From Lysobacterales bacterium (lineage in GTDB: Bacteria > Pseudomonadota > Gammaproteobacteria > Xanthomonadales > Rhodanobacteraceae): 64,000 nt of DNA. Of this stretch, positions 34,785 to 43,968 are shown piece after piece. Positions within the stretch are counted from its first letter, which is position 1. Each line of letters starts with the position of its first letter. The translations under genes were made by a program, and so were the position numbers. The stretch spans positions 1 through 64,000 of the forward strand of contig NSJK01000010.1 in NCBI GenBank assembly GCA_002632325.1, written 5' to 3'. The notes under the pieces are model-generated. The model saw nothing but the letters and a program-made list of their open reading frames with translations, made no database searches and was not told where the DNA came from.

Positions 34785-35798
34785 ATGTCTGTCGACCCAG
34801 CCACCGCCCTTCCGCCTCACGGCATCATCGAGCTGTGTGCGACGCCGATGGCATGGATCGATGGTGATCTGGTGCTTCAACGGGTCAATCCGGCGCTGTG
34901 CGATTGGCTTGGGCAGGGCGTGGCCGGCGTGCGTGGTCTGTCGCTGGACGCGCTCGACGCGCGTCCGCCGCAACTGGCCGAAGGCGCACGCCGCGCGCTG
35001 CGCGAGGAGCGCCGTGTGTGGCTGCGCGAGTCGCGCTTGCGCAGTGTGCTGGGTGATCGCACGGCCGATGTCGCGCTCACGCCGCAGGACGGCGGGCTTC
35101 TGCTCGAACTCCTGCCCTGCGCGGGCGAGGTTGCTGCGGGTACGCGCCTCACCGAGACCCTGCGCGGTTTTGCGCACGAGGTGCGCGGCCCGCTTGCGGG
35201 CATGCGCGGCGCGGCGCAGCTCCTGCAGCGGCGGCTCGAAGGCAGCGCCGAGCGCGAACTCGCGCAGCTCGTGATCGACGAGGTCGATCGTCTCGCGGCG
35301 CTGTCGGAGCGCTTGCTCGTGAGCGGCGGCAAACCGCGTCTGGCCATGCACAACGTGCACGAGATACTCGAACGCGTTGCCGCGCTGGCGACGGCCGACA
35401 TCGCCGCTGTGCCGATCCGCCGCGATTACGATCCGAGTCTGCCCGCGGTGCGCGTGGATGCCGATCGCGTGCAGCAGGCCCTGCTCAATCTCGTCCACAA
35501 CGCACAGCAGGCGGGCGCGACCTGCCTGAGTCTGCGCACGCGCATCGAGCGCGATCCACGCTTGCCCGATCGCGGCGTGCGCCGCGCCTTGCGCATCGAA
35601 GTCGGCGATGACGGCTGCGGCGTGCCGGCCGAGCTTGCGCAAACCCTGTTCGAACCGCTGGTGTCGGGACGCGCCGACGGCCATGGCCTGGGCCTTGCGA
35701 TCGCGCGCGAGATCGCGCACGAACATGGCGGCATGCTCGCCTTCACCAGCCGACCCGGTGCGACCTGGTTCAGCCTGCTGCTGCCGGTGGGCGAATGA
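34785..35798 (+). CDS. ntrB: Nitrogen regulation sensor kinase NtrB (GlnL)
   Basis: A 337-residue cytoplasmic histidine kinase that phosphorylates NtrC when nitrogen is short and is controlled by PII protein. A PAS domain (residues 10-120) precedes the phosphoacceptor His in LRGFAHEVRGPLAGMRGAAQ, the H-box typical of NtrB. The ATPase domain has NLVHNAQQAGA, VGDDGCGVPAE and GRADGHGLGLAIAREIA. There are no membrane segments. ATG at 34785 directly follows an NtrC site. It overlaps ntrC by ATGA. Confidence 0.93.
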   Translation: MSVDPATALPPHGIIELCATPMAWIDGDLVLQRVNPALCDWLGQGVAGVRGLSLDALDARPPQLAEGARRALREERRVWLRESRLRSVLGDRTADVALTPQDGGLLLELLPCAGEVAAGTRLTETLRGFAHEVRGPLAGMRGAAQLLQRRLEGSAERELAQLVIDEVDRLAALSERLLVSGGKPRLAMHNVHEILERVAALATADIAAVPIRRDYDPSLPAVRVDADRVQQALLNLVHNAQQAGATCLSLRTRIERDPRLPDRGVRRALRIEVGDDGCGVPAELAQTLFEPLVSGRADGHGLGLAIAREIAHEHGGMLAFTSRPGATWFSLLLPVGE

Positions 35799-37225
35799 AC
35801 GCGCCCGCGCCGCTGGCCTGGATCGTCGATGATGATCGCGCGGTGCGCGTGGTGCTTGCCGCGGCGCTGCGCGAGGCAGGGTTCAACACGCGCGAATTCG
35901 GCAGCGCCGAACAGGTGATCCCGGCACTGTCCGAGCCGTCGCCGGCGGTGATGTTCAGCGATGTGCGCATGGCGGGCACGAGCGGACTCAAGCTGCTCGA
36001 ACGCGTCGCCGCCTTGCCCAAGCCATTCGCGGTGATCGTGATGAGCGCGTTCACCGATGTCGCCACCACCGCTTCGGCGTACCGGCTTGGCGCGCTCGAT
36101 TACCTGGCCAAACCCTTCGATCTCGATCAGGCAGTCGCGGCGGCGCAGCGCGCACTCGGTCAGCACGATCCCGCGCCGTCACCGCCATCGACCGCGCTCG
36201 AACCCGAGCCGGCCCTGCTCGGCAGCAGCGCGCCGATGCGCGAGCTGTTCCGCGCGATTGGCCAGGTTGCCGCAAGCGGTCTGGGCGTGCTCATCTGCGG
36301 CGAAACCGGCACCGGCAAGGAGCTCGTAGCGCGCGCCCTGCACCGCGAGAGTGCACGCGCCGCGCGGCCCTTCGTTGCGCTCAATACCGGCGCGATTCCG
36401 GCCGAACTCCTCGAATCGGAACTGTTCGGCCACGAAGCCGGCGCCTTCACCGGTGCCACGCGCCGACATCCGGGGCGCTTCGAACAGGCCGCGGGCGGCA
36501 CGCTGTTTCTCGACGAGATCGGTGACATGCCGCTGGCCTTGCAGACGCGCCTCTTGCGCGTGCTCGCCGCGGGCGAGTTCTATCGCGTCGGCGGCCGAGA
36601 ACTCTTGCGCGCCGACGTGCGCGTGATCGCCGCGACGCATCAGGATCTGGATGCCAAGGTTGCGCGCGGCGAGTTCCGCGCCGACCTGCTGCACCGGCTC
36701 GACGTGGTGCGGCTGGAGGTGCCGCCACTGCGCGCGCGGCGCGAGGACGTGCCGCAGTTGGCCACACATTTCCTCGGCATCGCCTGTGCGCAGGCGGGCG
36801 TGGCGCCGCGTCAGTTCGCGCCCGCGGCGCTCGCGCTGCTGCGCAGTCACGACTGGCCCGGCAATGTGCGTCAGCTTGAAAATCTGTGTCGACGTCTGGC
36901 GGTGCTCTCGAGCGCGCGCACGATCGCGGTGGCCGACTTGCCCGCGGCGCTCAAGCCTGCGGGTGAGAATGCCGTCGTCGGCGACGAGCGCTGGCAACGC
37001 GCCTTGCGCGACTGGGCACGCGTTGAACTCGAAGCCGGCAACGAGACGCTGCATGCGCGCGCACGCGCTGCCTTCGAGCAGGTGCTGTTCGATGCCGCGC
37101 TTGAAGCCCATCACGGACATCGCCAAAACGCGGCCAAGGCGCTCGGCCTGGGCCGCAACACGCTCACGCGCAAACTCGGCAGCTCGCGCGAGAAGCCACC
37201 ACGGCGTCCGCGAGGGAGTCGGTGA
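35795..37225 (+). CDS. ntrC: Nitrogen response regulator NtrC (GlnG)
   Basis: A 476-residue sigma54 activator. The receiver domain (residues 5-120) has the acidic IVDDDRAVR, the phosphorylated Asp in VMFSDVRMAG and the Lys in YLAKPFD. The AAA+ domain has Walker A CGETGTGKELVAR, the sigma54-contact loop GAFTGA, Walker B GGTLFLDEIGDM and the arginine finger region. The C-terminal Fis-type helix-turn-helix (HHGHRQNAAKALGLGRNTLTRKL) binds enhancers such as those at glnA and ntrB in this window. All activation motifs are intact. ATG overlaps ntrB. Confidence 0.95.
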   Translation: MNAPAPLAWIVDDDRAVRVVLAAALREAGFNTREFGSAEQVIPALSEPSPAVMFSDVRMAGTSGLKLLERVAALPKPFAVIVMSAFTDVATTASAYRLGALDYLAKPFDLDQAVAAAQRALGQHDPAPSPPSTALEPEPALLGSSAPMRELFRAIGQVAASGLGVLICGETGTGKELVARALHRESARAARPFVALNTGAIPAELLESELFGHEAGAFTGATRRHPGRFEQAAGGTLFLDEIGDMPLALQTRLLRVLAAGEFYRVGGRELLRADVRVIAATHQDLDAKVARGEFRADLLHRLDVVRLEVPPLRARREDVPQLATHFLGIACAQAGVAPRQFAPAALALLRSHDWPGNVRQLENLCRRLAVLSSARTIAVADLPAALKPAGENAVVGDERWQRALRDWARVELEAGNETLHARARAAFEQVLFDAALEAHHGHRQNAAKALGLGRNTLTRKLGSSREKPPRRPRGSR

Positions 37226-37297
37226 TGACGCCGACCGCTCGAATCCCGGCCTTGCCTGTGCGTAGCGTGCGTTCTTTCGTGACACCGGAGCCCGAAC

Positions 37298-37774
37298 ATG
37301 ACCAAGCCCCTGTCGATCCGTGACGCGAAGCGCAGCGATCTCGCCTTCATCGTCGATGCCAATGCCGCGATGGCGATCGAGACCGAGCACAGGCAGCTCG
37401 ATCGCGATGTGCTCGCGCGCGGCGTGGCCGCCTTGCTGGGTGCGCCGCATCGCGGCTTCTATCTCGTCGCCGAACGTGCAGGCGCGGCGGTCGGCTGCGT
37501 GCTGGTGACGCACGAGTGGAGCGATTGGCGCAATGGCGACTGGTGGTGGTTGCAGAGCGTCTACGTGGTGCCCGACGCGCGTCGCGGCGGCGTGTTCCGC
37601 GCGCTGCATGGCGAAGTCGCGCGGCGTGCCCAGGCTGATCCGGAAGTGGTCGGCTTGCGTCTCTACGTCGAACGCGACAACACCATTGCACAGGCCACCT
37701 ATGCCGATCTCGGTCTTGGCCCGACGCCCTATCTCTTGCTCGAACACACCTTCCCGCGGGGTGGCCGCGGGTGA
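37298..37774 (+). CDS. GNAT-family N-acetyltransferase
   Basis: A 158-residue GNAT-fold enzyme. It starts SIRDAKRSDLAFIVDANAAM; the core WWWLQSVYVVPDARRGGVFRALH contains the acetyl-CoA pyrophosphate loop (normally R/Q-x-x-G-x-G/A). The later YVERDNTIAQATYADLGLG is the conserved end. The acceptor is unknown. ATG at 37298 has GGAG seven bases upstream. The stop overlaps the GTG of the next gene (GTGA), so it forms an operon with the acyltransferase and thiolase. Confidence 0.85.
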   Translation: MTKPLSIRDAKRSDLAFIVDANAAMAIETEHRQLDRDVLARGVAALLGAPHRGFYLVAERAGAAVGCVLVTHEWSDWRNGDWWWLQSVYVVPDARRGGVFRALHGEVARRAQADPEVVGLRLYVERDNTIAQATYADLGLGPTPYLLLEHTFPRGGRG

Positions 37775-38742
37775 GTCTGGCGGCGGCACGGCGCTGGCTG
37801 CACGATGCATGGATCCTCCATGTCGTGCCGTATTTGCCTTCGCGTCTGCCGTGGCGTCTTGCCTGGCCTTGCTATCGCCTGTTTGCGCGGTCGGCGAGTC
37901 TGTATCCCGAGCCGGTGAGCGCAGCGCTCGCGCATGCGCCGGCGCAACTGCCAATCGGCGATCCTGCGGCTTTCGCGCGCGACGTGCGCAGCGTGTGGCT
38001 GCTCGATGCGGCCGATCTCCATCTCTCGCGCCGTCACCCGCCCGGATGGTTGCCGGAGCACGTGAGGGTGCGCGGCCAGTGGCCGGCGGGGGCCTTCGTG
38101 GCCGCGAGTTTTCATTATGGCACCGGCCTGTGGATCTTCAGCGACCTGCGCCGCAACGGACACGAATCGGTGTTCGTTTCAGGACGTTTCGATGAAGCCG
38201 ATTTCGCGCGCCACCCGCTGCGCCATCGCCATGGCATGGCGCGCATGGCCGAGCTTGAGCGTCTCGGTGGACAAGCGGTCGCGTTTCGGCCCGGCATCCG
38301 CCCACGCCTGCGTGATGCGCTTGCGGCAGGCCATGTCGTGGTCAGCCTGCTCGATGTGCCGCCACGGCTTGCGCCACACGGACAGCATCCGGTGCGCCTG
38401 CTCGATCGGGCGGCGAGTCTGCCAGAGGGCATGCTCAAGATTGCGGCCGAAGCAGGCGTGCCGATCGTGCCCTGCTGGATCGAGATCGATTTCGAGCGCG
38501 GCGAACGCGTGCTGGTGATCGGAGCGCCGATCGCGCCCGAGCCGATCGAGGCCGCGCTCGCGCAGCTCGCGCAGCTGCTCGATTCGTTGATCCGCAAGCA
38601 GCCCGCGGCCTGGCTGTTCTGGGCCGAATGGCCGCAATGGCAGCGCGATGCAGCGGCGCTTCACGGGGTGCCGACATTCTCAAACGCGGCGGCAGAGGGT
38701 AGTCTGTCGGGGCAGCGGTTCGAGCAAGGGTTGCAGGAATGA
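37771..38742 (+). CDS. LpxL/HtrB-superfamily acyltransferase, atypical
   Basis: A 323-residue protein resembling lipid A late acyltransferases. The part FVAASFHYGTGLWIF aligns with the LpxL active-site region (GHFGNWE), followed by a LLDVPPR segment in place of LPDQ.P and IVPCWIEIDFERGERVLV. The catalytic His is kept but the acidic residue of the H-x4-D/E motif is replaced by Leu, so acyl transfer by the usual mechanism is doubtful. Start is GTG at 37771 (overlap with the GNAT gene), and the stop overlaps the thiolase ATG. The substrate is unknown; an envelope lipid or aryl-polyene-like lipid is possible. Confidence 0.65.
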   Translation: MSLAAARRWLHDAWILHVVPYLPSRLPWRLAWPCYRLFARSASLYPEPVSAALAHAPAQLPIGDPAAFARDVRSVWLLDAADLHLSRRHPPGWLPEHVRVRGQWPAGAFVAASFHYGTGLWIFSDLRRNGHESVFVSGRFDEADFARHPLRHRHGMARMAELERLGGQAVAFRPGIRPRLRDALAAGHVVVSLLDVPPRLAPHGQHPVRLLDRAASLPEGMLKIAAEAGVPIVPCWIEIDFERGERVLVIGAPIAPEPIEAALAQLAQLLDSLIRKQPAAWLFWAEWPQWQRDAAALHGVPTFSNAAAEGSLSGQRFEQGLQE

Positions 38743-40025
38743 AACAGGGCTCCAGGCGGGCAGGCATCATCGGCGGCGTGCGCATTCCGTTCTGCCGCAA
38801 CAACACGGCCTATGCCGAAGTCGGCAACTTCGCGATGGCGGTGAAGACGCTCGGTGCGCTGGTCGAACGCTTCGGCCTCCACGGTCAGGAACTGGGCGAG
38901 GTCGCTTTCGGCGCGGTGATCAAGCACGCCTCCGACTGGAACCTCGCGCGCGAAGCGCTGCTGTCATCGGGTCTCGCGCCAACCACGCCCGGCATCACCA
39001 CCGCGCGCGCCTGCGGCACCTCGCTCGACAACACCATCCTCATCGCCAACAAGATCGCCAGCGGCCAGATCGAAGTGGGTGTGGCCGGTGGCAGCGACAC
39101 CACCAGCGATGTTCCGATCGTCTACTCGCGCGCCTTGCAGCAGCGCTTGCTGGCGATGAACCGCGCACGTGGTGCGATGGAAAAATTCAAGGCCGCCGTG
39201 CGCGGTTTTTCGCTGCGCGAGCTCAAGCCCTCGTTCCCCGGCGTGGCCGAGCCGCGCACCGGCAAATCGATGGGCGAACACTGCGAGATGATGGCGCGGC
39301 AGTGGCAGGTTTCGCGTGAGGCGCAGGATCAGCTTGCGCTGGAAAGCCACCACAAGCTCGCCGCCGCCTACGAGCGCGGCTTCTTCAAGGATCTGGTGGT
39401 GCCGTTCCGCGGCGTGGAGCGCGACAATGTGCTGCGCCCCGACACCACGCTGGAGAAGCTCGCCACGCTCAAGCCCGCGTTCGACAAGACTTCGGGGCAG
39501 GGCACGCTCACGGCGGGAAATTCCACTGCGCTGTCCGACGGCGCCGCCGCGGTGCTGATTGCCAGCGACGAATGGGCCGCCGCGCGCGGACTCAAGGTGC
39601 AGGCCTACCTCACCCATGCGCAAGTCGCCGCAGTCGATTTCGTGCACGGCGAAGGCTTGCTGATGGCGCCGACGATCGCGGTCCCGCGCATGCTCGCCCA
39701 GGCGGGACTCAAGCTGCAGGATTTCGATTTCTACGAAATCCACGAAGCCTTCGCCGCGCAAGTCGTGTGCACGCTGCGCGCGTGGGAGTCGGCCGACTAC
39801 TGCCGCGACCGGCTCGGCCTCGACGCGCCGCTCGGCGCGATCGACCACGCCAAGTTCAACATCAACGGGTCGAGCCTCGCGGTCGGCCACCCGTTCGCCG
39901 CGACCGGAGCGCGCATCATCGCCACACTCGCCAAGATGCTTGAAGAACGCGGCTCGGGTCGTGGCCTCGTCTCGATCTGCACCGCAGGTGGCATGGGCGT
40001 GACCGCGATCCTCGAGCGGCCGTAG
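38739..40025 (+). CDS. Acetyl-CoA acetyltransferase (thiolase, FadI-like)
   Basis: A 428-residue thiolase. The acyl-accepting Cys92 lies in TTARACGTSLDNTI; the later motifs NSTALSDGAAAVLIA, YEIHEAFAAQV, NINGSSLAVGHPFAATGAR and the second catalytic Cys in SICTAGGMG are complete. The insertion around GKSMGEHCEMMARQWQVSRE is as in FadI-type trifunctional-complex thiolases, so beta-oxidation is the likely role, though biosynthetic condensation cannot be excluded. ATG overlaps the stop of the acyltransferase gene. There is no FadJ-like partner in the window. Confidence 0.88.
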   Translation: MKQGSRRAGIIGGVRIPFCRNNTAYAEVGNFAMAVKTLGALVERFGLHGQELGEVAFGAVIKHASDWNLAREALLSSGLAPTTPGITTARACGTSLDNTILIANKIASGQIEVGVAGGSDTTSDVPIVYSRALQQRLLAMNRARGAMEKFKAAVRGFSLRELKPSFPGVAEPRTGKSMGEHCEMMARQWQVSREAQDQLALESHHKLAAAYERGFFKDLVVPFRGVERDNVLRPDTTLEKLATLKPAFDKTSGQGTLTAGNSTALSDGAAAVLIASDEWAAARGLKVQAYLTHAQVAAVDFVHGEGLLMAPTIAVPRMLAQAGLKLQDFDFYEIHEAFAAQVVCTLRAWESADYCRDRLGLDAPLGAIDHAKFNINGSSLAVGHPFAATGARIIATLAKMLEERGSGRGLVSICTAGGMGVTAILERP

Positions 40026-40167
40026 CCCGCGAGATCCGCGCAACCGCGACGGCGGGATCACGGTCTGAGAAGCGCCAGATCACACGTCCAGCAGGTCGTA
40101 ACTCACCGCCTCACAACCGCCAACCATCTCCCACCGTTGTGCAGTACCCTGGCAAAAGGGGGCTGGC

Positions 40168-41115
40168 ATGGCGTTTTGGTGGGTCAACCACAAGCAGACT
40201 CGTGACCACGAAGTTCGTGGCGGCTACCTGTGGTCACCGATGCGCAACGCCAATGGCGCTTTCAACCAGACCTACGAGAACATGCGTCTCGTGCGTGTGG
40301 GCGACATCATTTTTTCATACGCGCATGGGCAGGTTGGTGCGATAGGGCGTGTCACCGAAGCCGCGAGCGCATGCCCGAAGCCCACTGAATTCGGGAATGT
40401 TGGCAGCTACTGGTCCGAGAACGGTTGGATGGTCGAAGTCGACTTTCGGCCAGCGCTACACCCGCTGCGTCCAGGCGACGCCATCGAACAGATTGCCCCA
40501 CTGCTGCCTGAGCGTCACTCGCCGATACAGCGCAACGGTCACGGCAATCAGGGCTGCTATCTGGCTGCGATCTCCGATGTGCTCGGATATCTCCTCCTTG
40601 ACCTCACTCACGCCGACTGGCTGGGCACTGGAGATCGGCCGTGGATGCACGGGGAATTGGCGACACCGCCGCCAGAAGTGCTTGACGACATCCATGCTGT
40701 CGAGTCGAACCAGGCCTTGAGCGTGACCCAGCGCCTGCAGTTGGCCAAGGCGCGAATCGGCCAGGGCTTGTTTCGCAAGCGCGTGCTTCTGCTCGACGAG
40801 GCCTGTCGCGTTACTGGCGTCAGCGACGCACGCGTCCTTGTTGCCAGCCACATCAAGCCATGGCGTGAGGCTGACAATTCCGATCGGCTCAATGGCAACA
40901 ACGGCATCTTGCTTTCACCGCACATCGACGCGTTGTTCGACGAGCAACTGATCAGCTTCGAAGACGATGGGCACCTGCTGGTGCATCCCTCGTTGTCGCC
41001 CGACGTGCTCTATCGATGGTCGATTGATCCCGGCTGCAGAACGGATCGCTTCAGGGATGAGCAACAACCCTATCTTGCGCGACACCGGGAACTCTTCGCG
41101 CGCAAGCTCCGCTGA
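40168..41115 (+). CDS. EVE/PUA-like plus HNH endonuclease (type IV-like restriction)
   Basis: A 315-residue protein. The N-terminus FWWVNHKQTRDHEVRGGYLW followed by MRLVRVGDIIFSYAHGQVGA and IGRV resembles EVE/PUA-like domains, which read modified bases. The C-terminus holds an HNH_2-type nuclease: CRVTGVSDARVLVASHIKPW, then N..NGILLSPHIDALFDEQLISF, with the two His and the Asn in place. Such fusions act as modification-dependent (type IV) restriction enzymes. ATG at 40168 follows AAAGGGGG. Codon use is less GC-biased than in its neighbours and it stands alone between the thiolase and trpG, suggesting acquisition. Activity on modified DNA is inference. Confidence 0.78.
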   Translation: MAFWWVNHKQTRDHEVRGGYLWSPMRNANGAFNQTYENMRLVRVGDIIFSYAHGQVGAIGRVTEAASACPKPTEFGNVGSYWSENGWMVEVDFRPALHPLRPGDAIEQIAPLLPERHSPIQRNGHGNQGCYLAAISDVLGYLLLDLTHADWLGTGDRPWMHGELATPPPEVLDDIHAVESNQALSVTQRLQLAKARIGQGLFRKRVLLLDEACRVTGVSDARVLVASHIKPWREADNSDRLNGNNGILLSPHIDALFDEQLISFEDDGHLLVHPSLSPDVLYRWSIDPGCRTDRFRDEQQPYLARHRELFARKLR

Positions 41116-41450
41116 AGCTCGTCGTATGTCTGCCCGACGCGGCTTGTCCGAGCTCGAACGATGCGGCTGGTCAGCGTGATCGGGCGGTTGGCAATGTCGC
41201 TCGCTAGCGCTTGCGGCCCTCGCAATTCAAGCAATGGGTCGTTGCCCAGCAAGAGGAACAGGGTGCGGCGCTGTCGATTTGCTCGCAAAGCCATGACGCA
41301 AGGTCATTTGGCAGCGGGCATAACCGTGCCAGAATAGACGCCCCGCGTCGTTTTGGCCGTCCGCAGGTATGGCCGATCGACTCCGTGAAATCGCGTCTGG
41401 ATGGCAAGGATGGCGCGGTGTTTGCCTTTGCAAGCAAGTTGGAACCCGCA
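41116..41450 (+). promoter_or_regulatory. Leader region of trpG with possible promoter
   Basis: This 335-base gap holds no convincing gene. A possible promoter is TTGGCA (41308-41313) and CAGAAT (41330-41335), 16 bases apart, giving a leader of roughly 110 bases before trpG. I see no tryptophan-rich leader peptide and no terminator hairpin, so trp attenuation is not supported here. Confidence 0.3.
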
Positions 41451-42047
41451 ATGCTGCTGATGATCGACAACTACGACTCCTTCACCTGGAATCTCGTGCA
41501 GTACCTGGGCGAGCTGGGGCAGGAGGTGCGGGTGGTCCGCAATGACGCGCTGACGCTGGCGCAGATCCGCGCGCTCGCGCCTGCGGCGATCGTGATTTCG
41601 CCGGGACCGGGTACGCCGGACGAGGCCGGGGTTTCGCTCGATGTGCTGCGCGAGCCGCTGGCGGGCGTGCCGGTGCTGGGCGTGTGTCTGGGCCATCAGG
41701 CGATCGGTCAGGCGTTCGGCGGCAAGGTGGTGCGTGCAGCGCAAATCATGCACGGCAAGACTTCGCCGATCCATCATCGCGGCGAGGGCGTGTTCGCGGG
41801 CTTGCCGACGCCGTTCGAGGCGACCCGCTATCACTCGCTGGTGGCCGAGAAGTCCTCGCTGCCGGCTTGTCTCGAAGTTACCGCGTGGACCGAAAACGCC
41901 GATGGCTCGCTCGACGAGATCATGGGCCTGCGTCATCGCAGCCTGCCGATCGAGGGCGTGCAGTTCCACCCCGAGTCGATCCTCACCCAGCACGGCCACG
42001 CGATGCTGCGCAATTTCCTCGAGCGTGGACTGGCGAAGGCAGCCTGA
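41451..42047 (+). CDS. trpG: Anthranilate synthase, glutamine amidotransferase subunit
   Basis: A 198-residue class I amidotransferase that supplies ammonia to TrpE for anthranilate. The catalytic triad is visible: Cys in [18 protein letters not shown], and His/Glu in [13 protein letters not shown]. The start [19 protein letters not shown] is canonical. ATG at 41451 has GGAA six bases upstream. It may also serve PabB, as in many proteobacteria. trpE is not upstream: the preceding gene is the HNH endonuclease. trpD follows after two bases. Confidence 0.95.
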   Translation: MLLMIDNYDSFTWNLVQYLGELGQEVRVVRNDALTLAQIRALAPAAIVISPGPGTPDEAGVSLDVLREPLAGVPVLGVCLGHQAIGQAFGGKVVRAAQIMHGKTSPIHHRGEGVFAGLPTPFEATRYHSLVAEKSSLPACLEVTAWTENADGSLDEIMGLRHRSLPIEGVQFHPESILTQHGHAMLRNFLERGLAKAA

Positions 42048-42049
42048 CG

Positions 42050-43087
42050 ATGACGATCACGCCGCAGGAAGCGCTCCAGCGCACCATCGAACACCGCGAG
42101 ATCTTCCACGACGAGATGGTCGACCTGATGCGCCAGATCATGCGCGGCGAAGTTTCGCCGACCCTGGTCGCGGCGATCATCACCGGCTTGCGCGTGAAGA
42201 AGGAGACGATCGGTGAGATCGCGGGTGCGGCCGCGGTGATGCGCGAGCTGTCGGCGCAGGTCGAGGTGGACGATCGCACACATCTGCTCGACATCGTCGG
42301 TACCGGCGGTGATGGTGCCCACACCTTCAACATCTCCACCGCTTCGATGTTCGTCGCCGCCGCCGCCGGCGCACGCGTGGCCAAGCACGGCAATCGCAGC
42401 GTGTCATCGAAATCGGGCAGCGCCGACGTGCTCGAAGCACTCGGCGCGGCGATCGATCTCGCGCCCTCGCAGGTTGCGCAGTGTCTGGCCGACACCGGCA
42501 TCGGTTTCATGTTTGCGCCGCGCCATCACCCGGCGATGAAGGCGGTGGCGCCGGTGCGCAAGGAACTGGGCGTGCGCACGATCTTCAACATCCTCGGCCC
42601 GCTCACCAATCCCGCCGGCGCACCCAACATCCTCATGGGCGTGTTTCATCCTGATCTCGTCGGCATCCAGGTGCGCGCACTGCAGCAGCTCGGCGCGCAG
42701 CGTGCGCTGGTGGTGTGGGGGCGCGACGGCATGGACGAGATCTCGCTCGGCGCGGCGACTCTGGTCGGCGAACTGCGCGATGGCGTGGTGCGCGAGTACG
42801 ACATCGAGCCCGAGGACTTCGGCCTGGCGATGGCTTCGAGCCGCAATCTGCGCGTGGCCAATGCAGCCGAGTCGAAGGCCATGCTGCTCGATGTGCTCGA
42901 CGGCAAGGCCGGTGTCGCATGCGACATCGTGCTGCTCAATGCGGGTGCTGCGCTGTATGCCGCGCGCGTGGTCGACTCGATCGCCGCCGGCATCGAGCGC
43001 GCGCGTGCCGCGATTGCCAGCGGCGCCGCACGAGCGCGGCTCGATGACTTCGTCGCCGCCAGCCGGCGTCTGGCCGCCAGCGCCTGA
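42050..43087 (+). CDS. trpD: Anthranilate phosphoribosyltransferase
   Basis: A 345-residue enzyme that adds phosphoribosyl pyrophosphate to anthranilate. The PRPP loop is [37 protein letters not shown] and the [15 protein letters not shown] segment, with the conserved substrate Arg/His residues, follow. [11 protein letters not shown] is also present. The length is normal. It starts two bases after trpG and ends 71 bases before trpC. Confidence 0.96.
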   Translation: MTITPQEALQRTIEHREIFHDEMVDLMRQIMRGEVSPTLVAAIITGLRVKKETIGEIAGAAAVMRELSAQVEVDDRTHLLDIVGTGGDGAHTFNISTASMFVAAAAGARVAKHGNRSVSSKSGSADVLEALGAAIDLAPSQVAQCLADTGIGFMFAPRHHPAMKAVAPVRKELGVRTIFNILGPLTNPAGAPNILMGVFHPDLVGIQVRALQQLGAQRALVVWGRDGMDEISLGAATLVGELRDGVVREYDIEPEDFGLAMASSRNLRVANAAESKAMLLDVLDGKAGVACDIVLLNAGAALYAARVVDSIAAGIERARAAIASGAARARLDDFVAASRRLAASA

Positions 43088-43158
43088 GCAAGGCGCTGCC
43101 TGTCGCCGATTTGCCGGCGGCGCTATCGTTCACCTTTTCATCGGACATCGGATTTCGC

Positions 43159-43953
43159 ATGGACATCCTGCAGCGCATCCTCGCGCGCAAAGTCGAGGAA
43201 GTCGCCGAGCGCAGTGCGCGCCTGAGCCTGGCCGAATTGTCGGCACGTTGCCACGACCTGCCGCCCACGCGCGGATTTGCCGACGCGCTGCACGCGAAGA
43301 TTGCCGCGGGCGAGGCTGCGGTGATTGCCGAGGTCAAGAAGGCGAGCCCGTCCAAGGGCGTGATCCGCGCCGATTTCGATCCCGCCGCGATCGCTGCGAG
43401 TTATGCGCGCGCGGGCGCGGCCTGCCTGTCGGTACTCACCGATGCCGATTTCTTCCAGGGCAGCGAAGCCTTTCTGCAGCAGGCGCGCGCAGCGTGCGAG
43501 CTGCCGGTGCTGCGCAAGGATTTCATCATCGACGAATACCAGGTGTACGAAGCGCGCGCGATCGGCGCCGACGCGGTGCTGTTGATCGTGGCTGCACTCG
43601 ATGATGCGTCCTTGCTGCATCTGGCCTTGGCCGCAGCCGAGCTCGATCTCGACGTGCTGGTCGAGGTTCACGACGAGACCGAATTGCAGCGCGCACTCGA
43701 CATTCCGGCCCTGCTGATCGGCGTCAACAATCGCAATCTGCGCACTTTCGAGACTTCGCTCGACACCAGCTTGGCCTTGCGGCCCACGCTCGATGATGAG
43801 CGTGTGATGGTGACCGAGAGCGGCATTCACACGCGCGAGGACGTGCAGCGTATGCGCGCGGCCGGCATTCACGCCTTCCTCGTCGGCGAAGCCTTCATGC
43901 GCGCGCAGGATCCGGGCAACGAACTCGCGCGCTTGTTCGGCCCCGGCGCCTGA
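43159..43953 (+). CDS. trpC: Indole-3-glycerol phosphate synthase
   Basis: A 264-residue TIM-barrel enzyme that closes the indole ring. The start [15 protein letters not shown] is canonical; catalytic residues lie in [20 protein letters not shown] (Glu and Lys), [23 protein letters not shown] and [14 protein letters not shown]. It is a monofunctional TrpC, without a TrpF domain. ATG at 43159 is used; an in-frame extension of 16 codons covers the intergenic space and is not conserved. Confidence 0.96.
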   Translation: MDILQRILARKVEEVAERSARLSLAELSARCHDLPPTRGFADALHAKIAAGEAAVIAEVKKASPSKGVIRADFDPAAIAASYARAGAACLSVLTDADFFQGSEAFLQQARAACELPVLRKDFIIDEYQVYEARAIGADAVLLIVAALDDASLLHLALAAAELDLDVLVEVHDETELQRALDIPALLIGVNNRNLRTFETSLDTSLALRPTLDDERVMVTESGIHTREDVQRMRAAGIHAFLVGEAFMRAQDPGNELARLFGPGA

Positions 43954-43968
43954 TCGCAGGCGCGGCGC

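Noticed and set aside
41204..41470. A minus-strand frame ending in a CSSC...CLNC zinc-finger-like pattern before trpG
   Set aside because: It overlaps the trpG start, has no ribosome-binding site, and the rest of the frame has no protein-like pattern. The cysteines look accidental.
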